The position numbers and the translations under genes were made by a program. A DNA stretch of 64,000 nucleotides from the NCBI GenBank assembly GCA_014281115.1, contig JACONQ010000010.1, positions 1 to 64,000 on the forward strand. Direction: 5' to 3'. Origin of the DNA: Laburnicola sp. R22_1 (lineage: Eukaryota; Ascomycota; Dothideomycetes; Pleosporales; Didymosphaeriaceae). Positions 45,604 through 56,701 of the stretch are shown piece by piece (the first letter of the stretch is position 1; each line of letters begins with the position of its first letter). The notes beneath the pieces were generated by a model, which was not told the origin of the DNA, did no database searches, and saw nothing but the letters and a program-made list of their open reading frames with translations.

Positions 45604-45628
45604 ATTAAGAGTCTTACTGCCTCGATCA
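45604..45628 (+). promoter_or_regulatory. Primer-binding site: half of tRNA-Lys(CUU)
   Basis: ATTAAGAGTCTTAC follows the LTR at once. It is complementary to the anticodon arm of tRNA-Lys(CUU) (GUAAGACUCUUAAU). The same word follows the 5' LTR of Copia-3 (56937). This implies priming by a tRNA cut in its anticodon loop, as in Copia-1 but with another tRNA. Confidence 0.65.
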
Positions 45629-45639
45629 AACCGATTATT

Positions 45640-48600
45640 ATGTCTCTATTGATACTTAGGGTTTCCACAGTGATCCTGACCGACTATTCGAACTACACAC
45701 CATGGCTGAGGCAAATTAAAGCCCAAGCCCAATCACTGGAGGTCTGGGATCTCATCGACCCAGCCCTACCTATCGAACCTACGATCAAACCAATCATGCC
45801 AACGGCACCAGACGTTGGTTTCTATTAACCAAATAGCGTGTTTACCAACGCACACCCGACTAACCCCAACGAACGTCCAACGCTACCGTCGCAGCTATCG
45901 CAAATTGGTCTAAAGGGTTACAATGAGGATATAAACTACTACAAGAATTAACTCGAAACCTTTAAGATACTCGACCGCGCATACCGCGATGAGAAGGCGA
46001 ACCTAGACAAACTAGTTACCCTTATACAATTAACGACCTCGGTACACTTGCAGACTAATTGCTGCATACTAGGTTAATTAATCAGACAATGGATTAAGAA
46101 CCTCACGATTACGGTTGGGGTCGACTAAGATGACGAAGAACAACAAGCAAGGGCCAGGTATCAAGATGCCCTTAAGCCGATGAGGACTGCTGGATTATGG
46201 GCGACCTGGCTTGCTGAGTACGATCATGCAGCTACAGAAGCTGAGTTCAACAGAGTCCTAGAGCTCTAGAAGCCTGACTCAGTTAAGAAGGATTTTATGA
46301 AGGCAGTGTCTAACATCGCACCTGTTTAGGTTACGACCTTCTATTAGAATGGGAGCAAGGATCATGCTGTTAGAAGAAAAGAAATGGTGAAACTCTTCTG
46401 AGAACACATAGTAATGCAGCACCTGATTAAGGGTAAACAAAAGGGCGCTTTTGCTGTTGCAGGACCATCTCTTGCTGATGGTGGTGCAACCACCCAGACC
46501 ATAGATAGGGACGCCTATTCTGTGGATGAAGCAGCATTACTTAAGTGAGGCAGATTACGCGCCAAGAAAGCTGGCTCTAAAACCAAATCCAAGCAGTCCG
46601 CGATTATAGACGATGAGCCAACAGCAGTTGGTGGCTAAGAAGGATTAAACCTTAAGTGCCCTGCTTGTGAACAACGCCATAATCTGAAAGACTGCTTTTA
46701 CGCTTTCTCTGAGAAACGACCTAAATGGTTTTAACTGAAGCCAGCAATAGTTGCCCTGATAAAATTTAGGATAGAGAATGACCTAGCGCTTATGGAAAGC
46801 ATGAGATCTGTAAAGCGTCCAAGATCATAGATACTAAGAATTAAACAATTAAGCACCCCTACTCCAACTTGAATCACTGAAGTTGCTGACGATGAATGAC
46901 TAGATGGCAGACAAATCACCGTCCTCTTAGCGAGCTTTAATGCCGCCTCCTACCACTTAGACCCAAACACATACCCACTACGTTACTTCGCGATCCTCGA
47001 TTCTGGCACAACTTGCCACATTTTTAATGATATCGATTGTTTTGTCACGCTGCGACCACCGTCGCCAGGAGACTTTATATGGGCGGGCTTAACACGAGTA
47101 TGGATTAGGGGATATGGGAGTGTCTATCTACACGTTAAGAGTGTACAAGGAAATAGGGTAATAAGGCTAGACAACGTCGCCTACTGCCCTAATCTGCTAT
47201 GCAACCTAGTGTCTTTCTGATTACTCTGCAGGCAAGGCCTCTGGTGGGATACGCTAGCAGATCTAACAACAATCAAGAGAAGGGACAATACGATCCTCGC
47301 CGAACTTCAAGAAATACACAATCAATGGGTACTGGAGTTCAGAGCAACACTAACACCAAATCGTACTATACCCAATAGTACGTACGCCACACACAAGATC
47401 ACTACGCGCACCGCACGACGAGCGCAGAAGGCGGACGCCAACACATGGCACAAACGACTAGGCCACCCAGGTCCTCAGGCGCTGGAACACACAGTGAATT
47501 ACTGTGAGGGGGTGCGCCTTAAAGGACTAACTACGGTCCAATGCGATGCTTGCGGCAGATTAAAGCTGAAGCGACAAATTAGACAATAGGCCAAACAAAT
47601 TAATGACAGTCCTAGTGAGAGAGTCGCTATAGACTTTCACGACTTCGAAGATAAGAGCTCCACTGGCGAGAAAAGCCAAATGCTTATCACTGATCGATTC
47701 TTAGGCATGGCTTGGGATTTCTACTTCAAAGACAACTGACCAGCACGAACAATTATCAAACTGTTGAAGGAATTTGTACTATTTATGAAAGTACAGTTTA
47801 AGGTGACAGTCAAAGTCATCGAATCGAACAAAAGGTTAGATCTGAAAGCATGGATTGGATACCTAGTGGGCTACCAATTAACAAACATTTGGAGGATATG
47901 GATACCTCCACTTAGGAAAGTTATTAGTACCTAAGACGTTATCTTTGACGAAAAATTAGTATTCTTAGGTAAAGAAGAAGACCTGTTAGACAACCTTATG
48001 CATAGCACTCATGAAGAGATTGCTGCATGGACCCAATTAGTGGAGCTACCGCCCTCACCACTGGAACACAAAAACACCGAGTCTTTATACAAGGATGAGT
48101 TGATCACTGACTCCCGCAAGGATGACGATAATGCTCCAGGGTACTATCAAGGGAGGAAGATCAATTACACCTACCCAACACCACCAGCGACACCTCCGCC
48201 TGTCGCACTGCTTGCCCAATCAATGGCGAGCCTCGAACACGATTAACATGAACAATTTCCCTTTAGATCACCACAGCCAGATCAACGCGCTGTGCTATAG
48301 GCAGCCGCTTTCCTAGCTGGAACACAGGCAGGTAGCAGAGGCAAATATAAGGGGAAGCCGCTTGACAAAGCGCAATTCAATCGCATGCTTGCAGTAGGAA
48401 AGAAACCCTACTAAAGTGAATTACTAGAGCCTCTATCTTGCGGAACATGGTTAGAAGACCACCCGCTATTTAATATGTGGAAGGATGCTGAGCGAGTACA
48501 CCTACAAAGCCACAAGGAGATGAGGTCTTGGAGTGAGGTGCCCGTTTCCCCAGTGCGATCACGCGGCTACTAAATCCTTAACTGCATGTGGGTGTATACA

Positions 48601-50037
48601 TACAAACTCGACAAACATTATCGATTTTAGAAGTGCAAGGCTAGGTTGGTAGTACGTGGAGATCAACAACGCCACCTTACTACTCAAGACACCTACGCCG
48701 CAACCCTCGCAGGACGATCATTTCGCCTACTTATGGCTATGGCAGCTCGGTATGACCTAGAGCTCAGCCAGTACGACGTCACCAACGCTTTCGTCCATGC
48801 GAAACTGGACAGAGAACTCTACATGAGAATGCCCCGAGGTTATACCCGACCCGGCACTATCCTACAGTTGCATAAGGCACTGTATGGTCTTCGAATCTCA
48901 CCACTGCTGTGGCAGAGAGAATTTACCAGTGCTCTCAAGGATCTTGGTTTTGCCGCAGTCCCTCATGAGCCTTGCTGTATGATCAAAGACAGCATCATTA
49001 TATTCTTCTATGTAGACGACCTTATTGTCGCCTACTTAAGGGATCAGAAACACGCTGCTGACGCAGTAATAAAAAAGATAAGTACAAAGTTCACCCTTAC
49101 TGGAGGTAACGATCTTCAGTGGTTTCTAGGGATTGAAATCGTTAGAGACCGTGCAAGTAGGCAACTCTGGCTATTACAGGCGTCCTATGTGGACAAGATC
49201 AGTCGCCTTATTGACCGACGCGACCTCAAACACGAAACCCTAATGTCAGCAGTCGAACTGCTACCTCGAGAAGGACTCGCCACAAAGGCAGAGATCAACC
49301 GATACTAGCGAAAGATAGGATCAATCCTGTACGCTGCAGTAACCACGCGCCCTAATATCGCTTTCGCAAGCTCCCGATTATCGCGCTTCCTATTAAATCC
49401 CAGCGACGACCATCACAAAGCCGCCGACCGTGTACTGCTATACTTATCCTCCACCCAATCACTAGGGCTACGCTTTGGAGATGCAGACACCTACAAGGTT
49501 GCTAGCGACGCGTCGTTTGCAGACAATACCCTTAACAGAAAGAGCTCGCAAGGATATATTATTAAGCTGTTTGGTGGACTTGTCGCCTAGAAGGCAAATA
49601 AACAAGACACTGTCACCACTTCGACAACTGAAGCTGAGTTGCTGGCACTCTCACAGGTTGCAAAGGAGGCACTCTTTACAGCTCGGTTGATCGCTGAACT
49701 CAAGATCAAACTCTCATCCTTAACAATCACTATCAATTGCGACAATCAACAAACTATCCGACTTGTTACCGAAGAAATTGCCAAGTTACAAACAAAGCTT
49801 AGGCACGTCGACATACACAATCATTGGCTTCGACAAGAAGTAGTACGTGGAGCTATCAAAATCCAGTACTAACAATTAGAAGAAATAGCAGCAGATGGCC
49901 TTACAAAGGCTCTGCCAGCTGGCAAATGGACTAAGTTCGTAAATCAACTCGGACTTGAAGACGTCAGGGGTAGGATCACCGACCAAGAGGTCGACCTTGA
50001 CGAATTGGAAGACAGGATGGAAGCTTTTGGACTATGA
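45640..50037 (+). pseudogene. Copia-2 gag-pol, single frame with stops and an integrase deletion
   Basis: One frame from MSLLILRVSTV to DRMEAFGL (TGA 50035), interrupted by about 20 point stops and no frameshift. Order: gag (YSNYTPWLRQIKAQAQSLE), CCHC knuckle (CPACEQRHNLKDC), protease (AILDSGTTCHIFND), pre-integrase HKRLGHPGPQALEH, integrase with first Asp in RVAIDFHDF. At about 47830 roughly 390 bp present in Copia-3 are missing, removing the rest of the integrase core including its Glu. Then reverse transcriptase (SQYDVTNAFVHAKLD, ALYGLRISPLLWQ, FFYVDDLIV) and RNase H (VASDASFADN, TEAELLAL, NCDNQQTI). Longest open piece 48646-49308. Confidence 0.93.
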
Positions 50038-50436
50038 GTTATAGTACGGCTGCGAAGAATTGGGTCCAGCTTGAGATGGTTCCAAGCTGAGGGGGTGTGT
50101 CAGATAGACAGTCACTGTGAAATCCAGTGGGTAGGTGTGTACGATCATATGGCCCCTTACAGTGGTAATTAGTGTAAATCACAGTGATTTCACTGTGAAA
50201 TACACTAAGGAGGCTGGCGCACTACTGTTTTACACTGCCCCTGTACTAGTCTAAATAGTACTAGTGCGGCTTAGTACTAGATAGTTACTTCTCGCGGTAG
50301 CCGAGCTTCTCCGACAGAACACACACAATCAATCAATCAACCCACCACTTTTCCATCTCAACTCATCAAGAATACCCGTATATCTGACATTTCTAATGTG
50401 TACTTGGATCTTATTATGGAGCCAAACCCAAAGTAA

Positions 50437-50710
50437 GTAGTAGAGTTTAAAGCGAGGGAATAGTCATTAAGCTACGGCTTCTCCTTCTTAATACGCAGCA
50501 ATACCATCTCTAGCTTCTTTTATCTAGTAATATTTGCTCATAATGCTGTGGAGTACTATTAGCGGGCAACGGCAATATGTAACTACTATAATTACGGCGA
50601 CAATTATTGCAACTAACACAATTTTGTTAGTAGAAGAGGCTAATTTTTTTTAGGTAATAGTAACTTATAAAGAGCTAAACTAAAGTTTAACTAAGTATAT
50701 ATATACTATA
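50437..50710. other. Short spacer after P450-3
   Basis: Original 3' flank of P450-3, progressively AT-rich. No gene seen. Confidence 0.5.
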
Positions 50711-52562
50711 ACCTAGATTATAAGCGAGTCGCCCTTATAAGCGAGTCGCCCACCTTGTTAACTCTCTTAGCCTTTTATAGCCTGTACATCCACAACGCAA
50801 TAAAATAATATTAATATAAGAGCTGTCCTAGTTTAAGTAGTATCTACAGTACGCTTTTCACACGTTTGTGAGTTATGGCCAGTCTCTCTGCAGCGACCGC
50901 AGCGCGCTAAGGCCTGCCGGCTCGTACCTAATCGCGCCTTGCCTTAACGCGTTTCTCCCTTAAGTTGCTGCTTAACAGCCCTTTAAGTAATAATATTCTC
51001 TCCCTCTGCCTTTAATAGGGTGTCTTGCTTCTAGATCCGCTTCTTTTTGCAATTCTTGCGCGTTGTAGCAGCCTTATTTGCTCTCTTAAGGCTTAAGATT
51101 CGCTCGCGCATAAGCGCCATTTAATACATTGCTTTAGAAGAGCCTCTTTCTAGCTAATTAAGCCTCTTAATAATAGAAGCAGGTAACGAGCTCTTATGCG
51201 CGCGAATCCGCTCGCGAATTAACGTTGATTAAGCCTCTAGTTCGCGCACATTACTAGGTGTTTTGGCCTCCCACACGGCCTCTAGTAGGGTTGCTGGCGA
51301 CGGCGTCCTTAGCTTAACATTAAGCTTTGAGATCACTACCTCTAGATTGTGTGGGGCTAGTCTAGCGCCCTAAAAGCTTGCGCAGATATTCTCCTTTGTA
51401 ATTAACTAGTTGTAGGCGGCGCGGAAGGCAGGTAGGAACTCAAGCTTGGTGATATGGTTAATATAGTCGCGTATCAGGCTCGACACTTGGCACCTATACG
51501 CCCGCTTTAATGGCGAGAAACAGCCAACGTCTAGCGGCTGCAGGAGGTGCGACAAATGTGGCGGCATACAGAGAGTATAGATATTGTTATCCTTGCAGAT
51601 TTCTTGGAATTTGAGCGACTTGTGGCTCTTATAGCTGTTAAGTATAAGCAGCTGGCGTGCGCCTACCCTACGCGCTGCTATATGCTTAATAAAGTGCTGT
51701 AGCCAGGCAATACCAAGCTTGTTAGTAGTCTAACTATTGTCGCTGAGCCTAATAGTCCAGTCGCCTAGTATATCCTCGCCCTCATACCAGGCAGAGAGGT
51801 GATACTGGCCAGTAAAAATAACAAAGGGCGGGATTGCCCACCTAGCAGCGTTGATTTTATAGATCACCATAACCTATTCGCAATTACCTAGCTGGATTGC
51901 TTTTAGCTAGCTACGTCTCTCTAATCCCGTGATAACTAGCTAGGAGGATATCTTGCCTATTAGAAAGCCAGTCTTGTCGAAGTTGAAGGTGTCCTCGTCG
52001 TGGATACCGTAGGTGGCCTTCGTACGCGCTACGAGGTTAAACCAGCGTTGTATAGCTTCTGGATCCTCGCAGAGCGCTCTCTGGTGGTCGTACGGTCGAT
52101 TAAACCGCGTAGTAAGGCTGTCTGTTCGCTTGACAAAGTTTCTAGGCCACTGTTAACCGACCTGGCCACTGCCGCGCTCAGCGAGCAACTTATCCGCCAT
52201 ATTTCGCACAGCTTCTAGAGTAGGCGCAAACCCTCGCGAATCTAGATCAAGTATATACTCGATAATCACCTCCTCTTCTAGCTTAGTAAGCTTTCTTAAG
52301 TTGGGCTGGCAATCGCGTCGCGCAGGCTTCCCGGCGCGTCGGTCGCGCAGCGTTGATCGGGGGACATTATAAGCCCGTACAGCCTCTCGTACAGTCTGAA
52401 TTTGGTTCTGATTAATAGCTAGGATAGCAAGGTAGATATCTGCTTCGTTGCAGGGCAATTGAGTAGAAGTTGGTTGAGCCATTGTAGTTTGTAGGTGACG
52501 CGTCGTAGAAAGTTGACGAGGTGGGCGACTCGCTTGTAGGGCGACTCGCTTATAATCTAGGT
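50711..52562. mobile_element. pogo/Fot-like transposon with doubled terminal motif
   Basis: Inverted ends ACCTAGATTATAAGCGAGTC ... are flanked by TA. Each end of about 45 bp contains two copies of an (A)AGCGAGTCGCCC unit, at 50722-50752 on the left and mirrored at 52525-52555 on the right. The 1852-bp length fits a pogo-type element carrying one transposase. Confidence 0.9.
50800..52482 (-). pseudogene. pogo-like (DDE_1) transposase
   Basis: The N-terminus is open (52153-52482): a psq-type helix-turn-helix (YLAILAINQNQIQTVREAVR, AYNVPRSTLRDRRAG) and the start of a CENP-B-like second domain (LTKLEEEVIIEYILDLDSRG). Further down in the same frame, with many stops, RQLLILNSYKSHKSLKF and MPPHLSHLLQPLDVGCFSPLK match the DDE_1 core; the catalytic Asp of the LILD motif reads Asn, again a G-to-A change. 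Later a tail with HNLEVV. Dead by RIP-type mutation. Confidence 0.85.
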
Positions 52563-52595
52563 TAACTATACTTCTATTATATATAACTATTAGGA

Positions 52596-54225
52596 AGAGA
52601 AATATCGCAGACCTTTTAGTATATAGTATAACGCTGTAAGGATAAGCTATAGGTGTGCTAAAAACATATTAAAAAAGGTAAAGTAGCTTAAAGATAGGTT
52701 AGGCTAGAACTATTTATTATAACTATTTATTAGCATGTGCAAATTAGCCCCTTATACTAGAGATAGTTAATAATATAATATATAGTTGCCTATGCACACG
52801 TAATATAAAATCTATAACTAGAGATTAAGTATTTATCTATCTATTATATAATATATTTAATTATCGCGTAAGACCTTAAAGTTGCTATATCTATTTCTTA
52901 CCCTAAAGACACTATTACTATTAGACATATAGTATTACGCCCCTACCTAAAAGACGTAAATAATAACGCGGCTAGATATAATATAGCTAGGTATACTATA
53001 TAGTATTTGCTAGAGACCTATATAGTAAGTAAATAGCTACTATAGAGTTAGATTACTATATTAAGAATATAATATATATCTTTTTAAGTAGGAGTCTAGA
53101 ATTAAAGGCGAAATAAGCCTTATAATATAAATTATCTTATACTAGTTTAGGTGTAAGGTACTTATAACTATTAAGAATAAGAACTAAAAGAATATAAATA
53201 TTTTTATAAAGTAAGAGTTTAGGCTAGCAGCTATATACTACTATATAGCTTATAAGAGTAATTACTACTAAGTGCCATAAGCAATATTAAATCTCTAATT
53301 AATAGCTTATTACTTCTATAATAATAGTAACAGCTATACTAAGTAGGTGCTAAAGGCGTAGAGAATATATAGGTACACACTTATACTATAGAATTTCTAT
53401 AAAAGATAGGTAGAGTAATAGCTAGGTGTCTAGAGGTTAATAGATTATTAGTAGAGAATAGTAGGATACTATTTAGTATTAGAAGTAAGCGCGTGCGCAA
53501 TTTGTTATATATTATAGTAGTAAAGTAGAGTAAGAGTTCTAAGTAGTTAATTATTTAGTAATATAATAAATAGGTAAGTAAGTTAGGGTATTATTATTAT
53601 AGGGTTAGTTATCTTAGAAACTAGGGGAAGATATTAGAAAAACTTTAACGCGCTCTAGTTACGCTAGTAAATAGGTTTGGGGTACCCAGGTTAGGTATAG
53701 AGTTAGGTTGGGATCGCATGGACTATAGGTATAGGTTAGATTAGGTTATATAGATCTTAGATTAGGTTAGATTAATTATGTAAGATCCTAAACCTAATCT
53801 AACCTATACCTAATCTAATTACGTAAGACCTAACCTAAGACCTAGCTTAATTTAACTTAGTTTAATATTATTTAAAATATATTTTTAATTAATTATAATA
53901 GCTATTTATTATAGACTAAATAGGTATCTTAAGATTAAATTAGGATTAAGGTCTTATATAAGTAGAGTTAGGATAGGGTTAGAGTCTTACGTAAGAAAGA
54001 TTAAGTTAGGGTTAGGTTAGATTACGTAAGACTCTAACCCTAACCTAACCTATACCTATTTGCTAGTCTAGCTCTAGTCCTAGGGCTTAGCGCTTATATA
54101 TAATATTATATAATGTTATATTATATACGCGCTAGTAACGTAATAGAAAAATATAGTAATTAAATATAGTAGGGCTACTTAAAAACTAAATAAGTAGAGG
54201 TAGTTTATACTTCTGCCTAGGAGAG
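52596..54225. repeat. Degraded dispersed repeat, copy A
   Basis: Begins CGCAGACCTTTTAGTATATA and ends near CTTCTGCCTAGGAGAGATAT. The same order of words occurs in copy B (55435-56640): GGTTAGGCTAGAA, AAATTAGCCCCTTATACTA, AATTAAATATAGTAGGGCTA. Copy A contains extra sequence at 53690-54070, including a large inverted repeat. No open frames. Probably a RIP-destroyed transposon. Confidence 0.75.
53700..54060. repeat. Nested inverted repeats with GGGTTAG/CTAACCC words
   Basis: GGTATAGGTTAGATTAGGTT (near 53718) is mirrored by AATCTAACCTATACC (near 53797). GGGTTAGAGTCTTACGTAA (near 53978) is mirrored by TTACGTAAGACTCTAACCC (near 54024). Two hairpins some 250 bp apart with related arms suggest a small palindromic element inserted in copy A and later duplicated. 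The telomere-like words may be coincidental. Confidence 0.65.
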
Positions 54226-55434
54226 ATATATCACTATTATACTTTACTAGAAAAAAAAGCTATAGTAATATTAAAAAGTAGTAGACTAGTATATCTTTAA
54301 TAGCTGTATTTACTTATCCATAACTACTATTTAGATAATAACCTATCTAGTTTATTATAGTAAGTTCTTAACTTTACTATACTTATTAACGCTTATATAA
54401 TATAAATAAATTTAAAATTAATATCCTATCTATACTATTCTAACTATTTACTAGTAATACTTACTAATAGTAAATACTATTATACTTATATATAGCTATT
54501 TAAAAATAAGAAAAATAAGAAATAAAAGAAGAAAAAGAAGGATAATAATAGAAAAATAGATAATATTAAGGCTTTTAAAAGGTAATAGTAAGGTGTTATA
54601 ACTTACTTAAAAGTATACTTATTAACTTAATCTTATATAATTACTAATTATTAATAACGTTTCTATTACTTCTAATTTTTCTGTAAAGTAAATACAGCCA
54701 TAGGCAAATCGTATAGGTAGACAAGAGGCACTTTTCCCTAGTAAAAAAGTCCTTTTAAAAGGGGGTTAAGGAAAACTAACACTAGTGGCCTATTATCTGT
54801 CCAAAGCGTAAATTAAAATTTCCACCAAAGTTTTTCCTAAATTAGAAGATAGTAATATGTCTTAATTAACTTTCTCGTCCTATAAGTTTAAATCTTAATA
54901 ACTTATTAAGACTAATTAATAACTAGTTAGAGATTTCTTAATTATTGAAGATACTTACTAATAATAGCTTTTCTATCCTATAAGTTTAATCTAGTAACTT
55001 AGTTAAGACTAGCTTAAATAGTTAGAAATTTCTCAATTATTAGAGATACTAGCTTATTTGGGCTACTTTTCTTCTTATCTATAAAGATTAGTTTTTAGTA
55101 TTTAAAAACTAGAGGGGGGAGAGGACAAGATTTAAACTCGCTAAGGAGTCTAAGTTTTCGCTTATTTCTAGACTAAAATCCTCGCTTATAGTCTCCCACT
55201 ACAGCGTAGATTTACTATCTAGACTTCTGCTATACTTAGACGGCCTTACGCTCGTATCTACTATAATACGCCCCTCCTTATAATTACTAATATATAGTAC
55301 TAAAAACTAAAAAAATACTATATTTATTAAAAAGAAGCTAAAAAAGACAAAATTATTTATTAAGTATATTAAAAAAGATAATAATTATTACTTAAAGTAT
55401 ATAGTATATATTAAGGCGCGTTATCTAAAAGATA
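54226..55434. other. AT-rich relic DNA with a short duplication
   Basis: No genes. Words TAGTTAGAGATTTCTTAATT (54929) and TAGTTAGAAATTTCTCAATT (55019) mark a tandem duplication of about 90 bp. Around 55110-55200 a GC-richer patch on the minus strand has a tRNA-like GAGTTTAAATC word and pairable GGGAGA/TCTCCC ends, possibly a tRNA-derived SINE remnant. Confidence 0.45.
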
Positions 55435-56640
55435 AATATTATAGACCTTTTAGTATATAGTATAATACTATAAAGGAAAGCTATAGATATACTAAAACGC
55501 TTTAAAAAAGTAAAACAGCTTAAAGATTAATAGGTTAGGCTAGAAACTATTTATTAGCATGTATAAATTAGCCCCTTATACTATTAAGATAGTTAATCCT
55601 ATAGTTTATAAATACTAAAGTTAAGAATAATAATATAGCGTAGCCTATGTATAAAGTATAAAGATCTATAACTAAAGATTATCTTTATCTATCTATTCTT
55701 ATATATATAATATAACTAATTATTATATAAAACCTTAAAGTTATAATTTAATGTATAGAGCTATTTCTTGCTCTAATAATACTAATACTACTAAATAGAT
55801 AGTTATATATCTATCTATATATATATATATAATAAAAAAGATAATAATTATAAAACTAGCTAGAATTAGTATTATAAAGGTTAAACACTTAATATTACTA
55901 ACTATATAGTAGCAGAATATAAGTAGTGCAATAAATAGATTATCTTAGCTAGTTTATTAGAGTTTTACTAACTTAATAAGTATATAAAGACTACCTATAT
56001 AGAATTTAACTTATAGCTTACTTTTTACTAGTTTAGTTACCTTATACTTAGCTATATTAATAAGAGTTACTAAATATATTTTTAAAGGAAATAGAAAAGA
56101 ATAAGTAAATATTATAAAAGGCTTTAGAAAAATAAAGTAAATCTATATAATCTAAAGAAGGTATTGTATAAGTACTAAAGTAAAGTTTATATAAAATAGC
56201 TATAAAAAGTGTTAGGTATATATAAGTACGCGCTTATACTATAAAATTTCTATAAAAAATAAGTAAAGTAATAGCTAAGTATAAAGTGCTATTTAGTGTT
56301 AGAAGTAGGCACATATATAATTTATTATATATTATAGTAGTAGTAATATATATATCTAGAAGTTCTAAGTAGTTAATTATCTAGTAATAGAGTAGTAAAA
56401 GGTTAAAAGGTGGGTGTTAATTGTCTAGTAACACAGTGAGTGGGCAAGGTATTATTATTATAGGTTATCTTAGAAGCTAAGGGAGATATTAGAAAAATCT
56501 TAATGCGCTTTTGGCTTAGTGTATATATATTATTATATAGGCATTATAATATAATAAAAAAACATAGTAATTAAATATAGTAGGGCTACTTAAAAACTAA
56601 ATATGTAGACGTAGTTTATACTCTTGCCTAGGAGATATAA
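55435..56640. repeat. Degraded dispersed repeat, copy B
   Basis: Direct-orientation partner of copy A, lacking the palindromic insert. It ends CTTGCCTAGGAGATATAAGG just before Copia-3. No open frames. Confidence 0.75.
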
Positions 56641-56701
56641 GGCGCTTTATAAATATTATTACTTATAAAAATAGTTACTAATTAATATTATTCTTTTATA
56701 G

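Larger units (their letters stand above)
45312..50389 (+). mobile_element. Ty1/copia LTR retrotransposon (Copia-2), youngest copy
   Basis: LTRs of 292 bp (45312-45603, 50098-50389) starting TGTCAGATAG and ending TATCTGACA. I count only two differences, both C/T. Perfect 5-bp duplication TTTCT (45307-45311, 50390-50394). Polypurine tract GCTGAGGGGGTG. Inserted 53 bp beyond Copia-1, in the same P450 exon. Confidence 0.96.
36841..50436 (+). pseudogene. Cytochrome P450 (P450-3) split by three nested insertions
   Basis: N-terminal anchor MALLEYSKFLFVAAAVATII. Exons rebuild LQSLNEDSVVLPPKYLPEL, RKVDSILSETLAACS, then LRPILPP. Here a 456-bp MITE (37631-38086) is inserted; reading continues TARMKRLHKRVRQIL, I-helix region LLAGALHTTKMST, ExxR-like KESQRFNP, GTVIPKGTLI, haem motif WGHCRFTCPGRWYAS, VMKVFIAQII. 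A 6.4-kb copia element follows, then KKYNVSFPEGQKERLS (45264-45311), then a 5.1-kb copia element, then NVYLDLIMEPNPK and TAA at 50434. Removing the insertions and one copy of each duplication leaves about 1.65 kb with frame preserved at all three insertion points. The intron near 37286 does not splice cleanly in frame as I read it. Resembles P450s of fungal terpenoid and alkaloid pathways with CPGR haem motifs. Confidence 0.88.
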
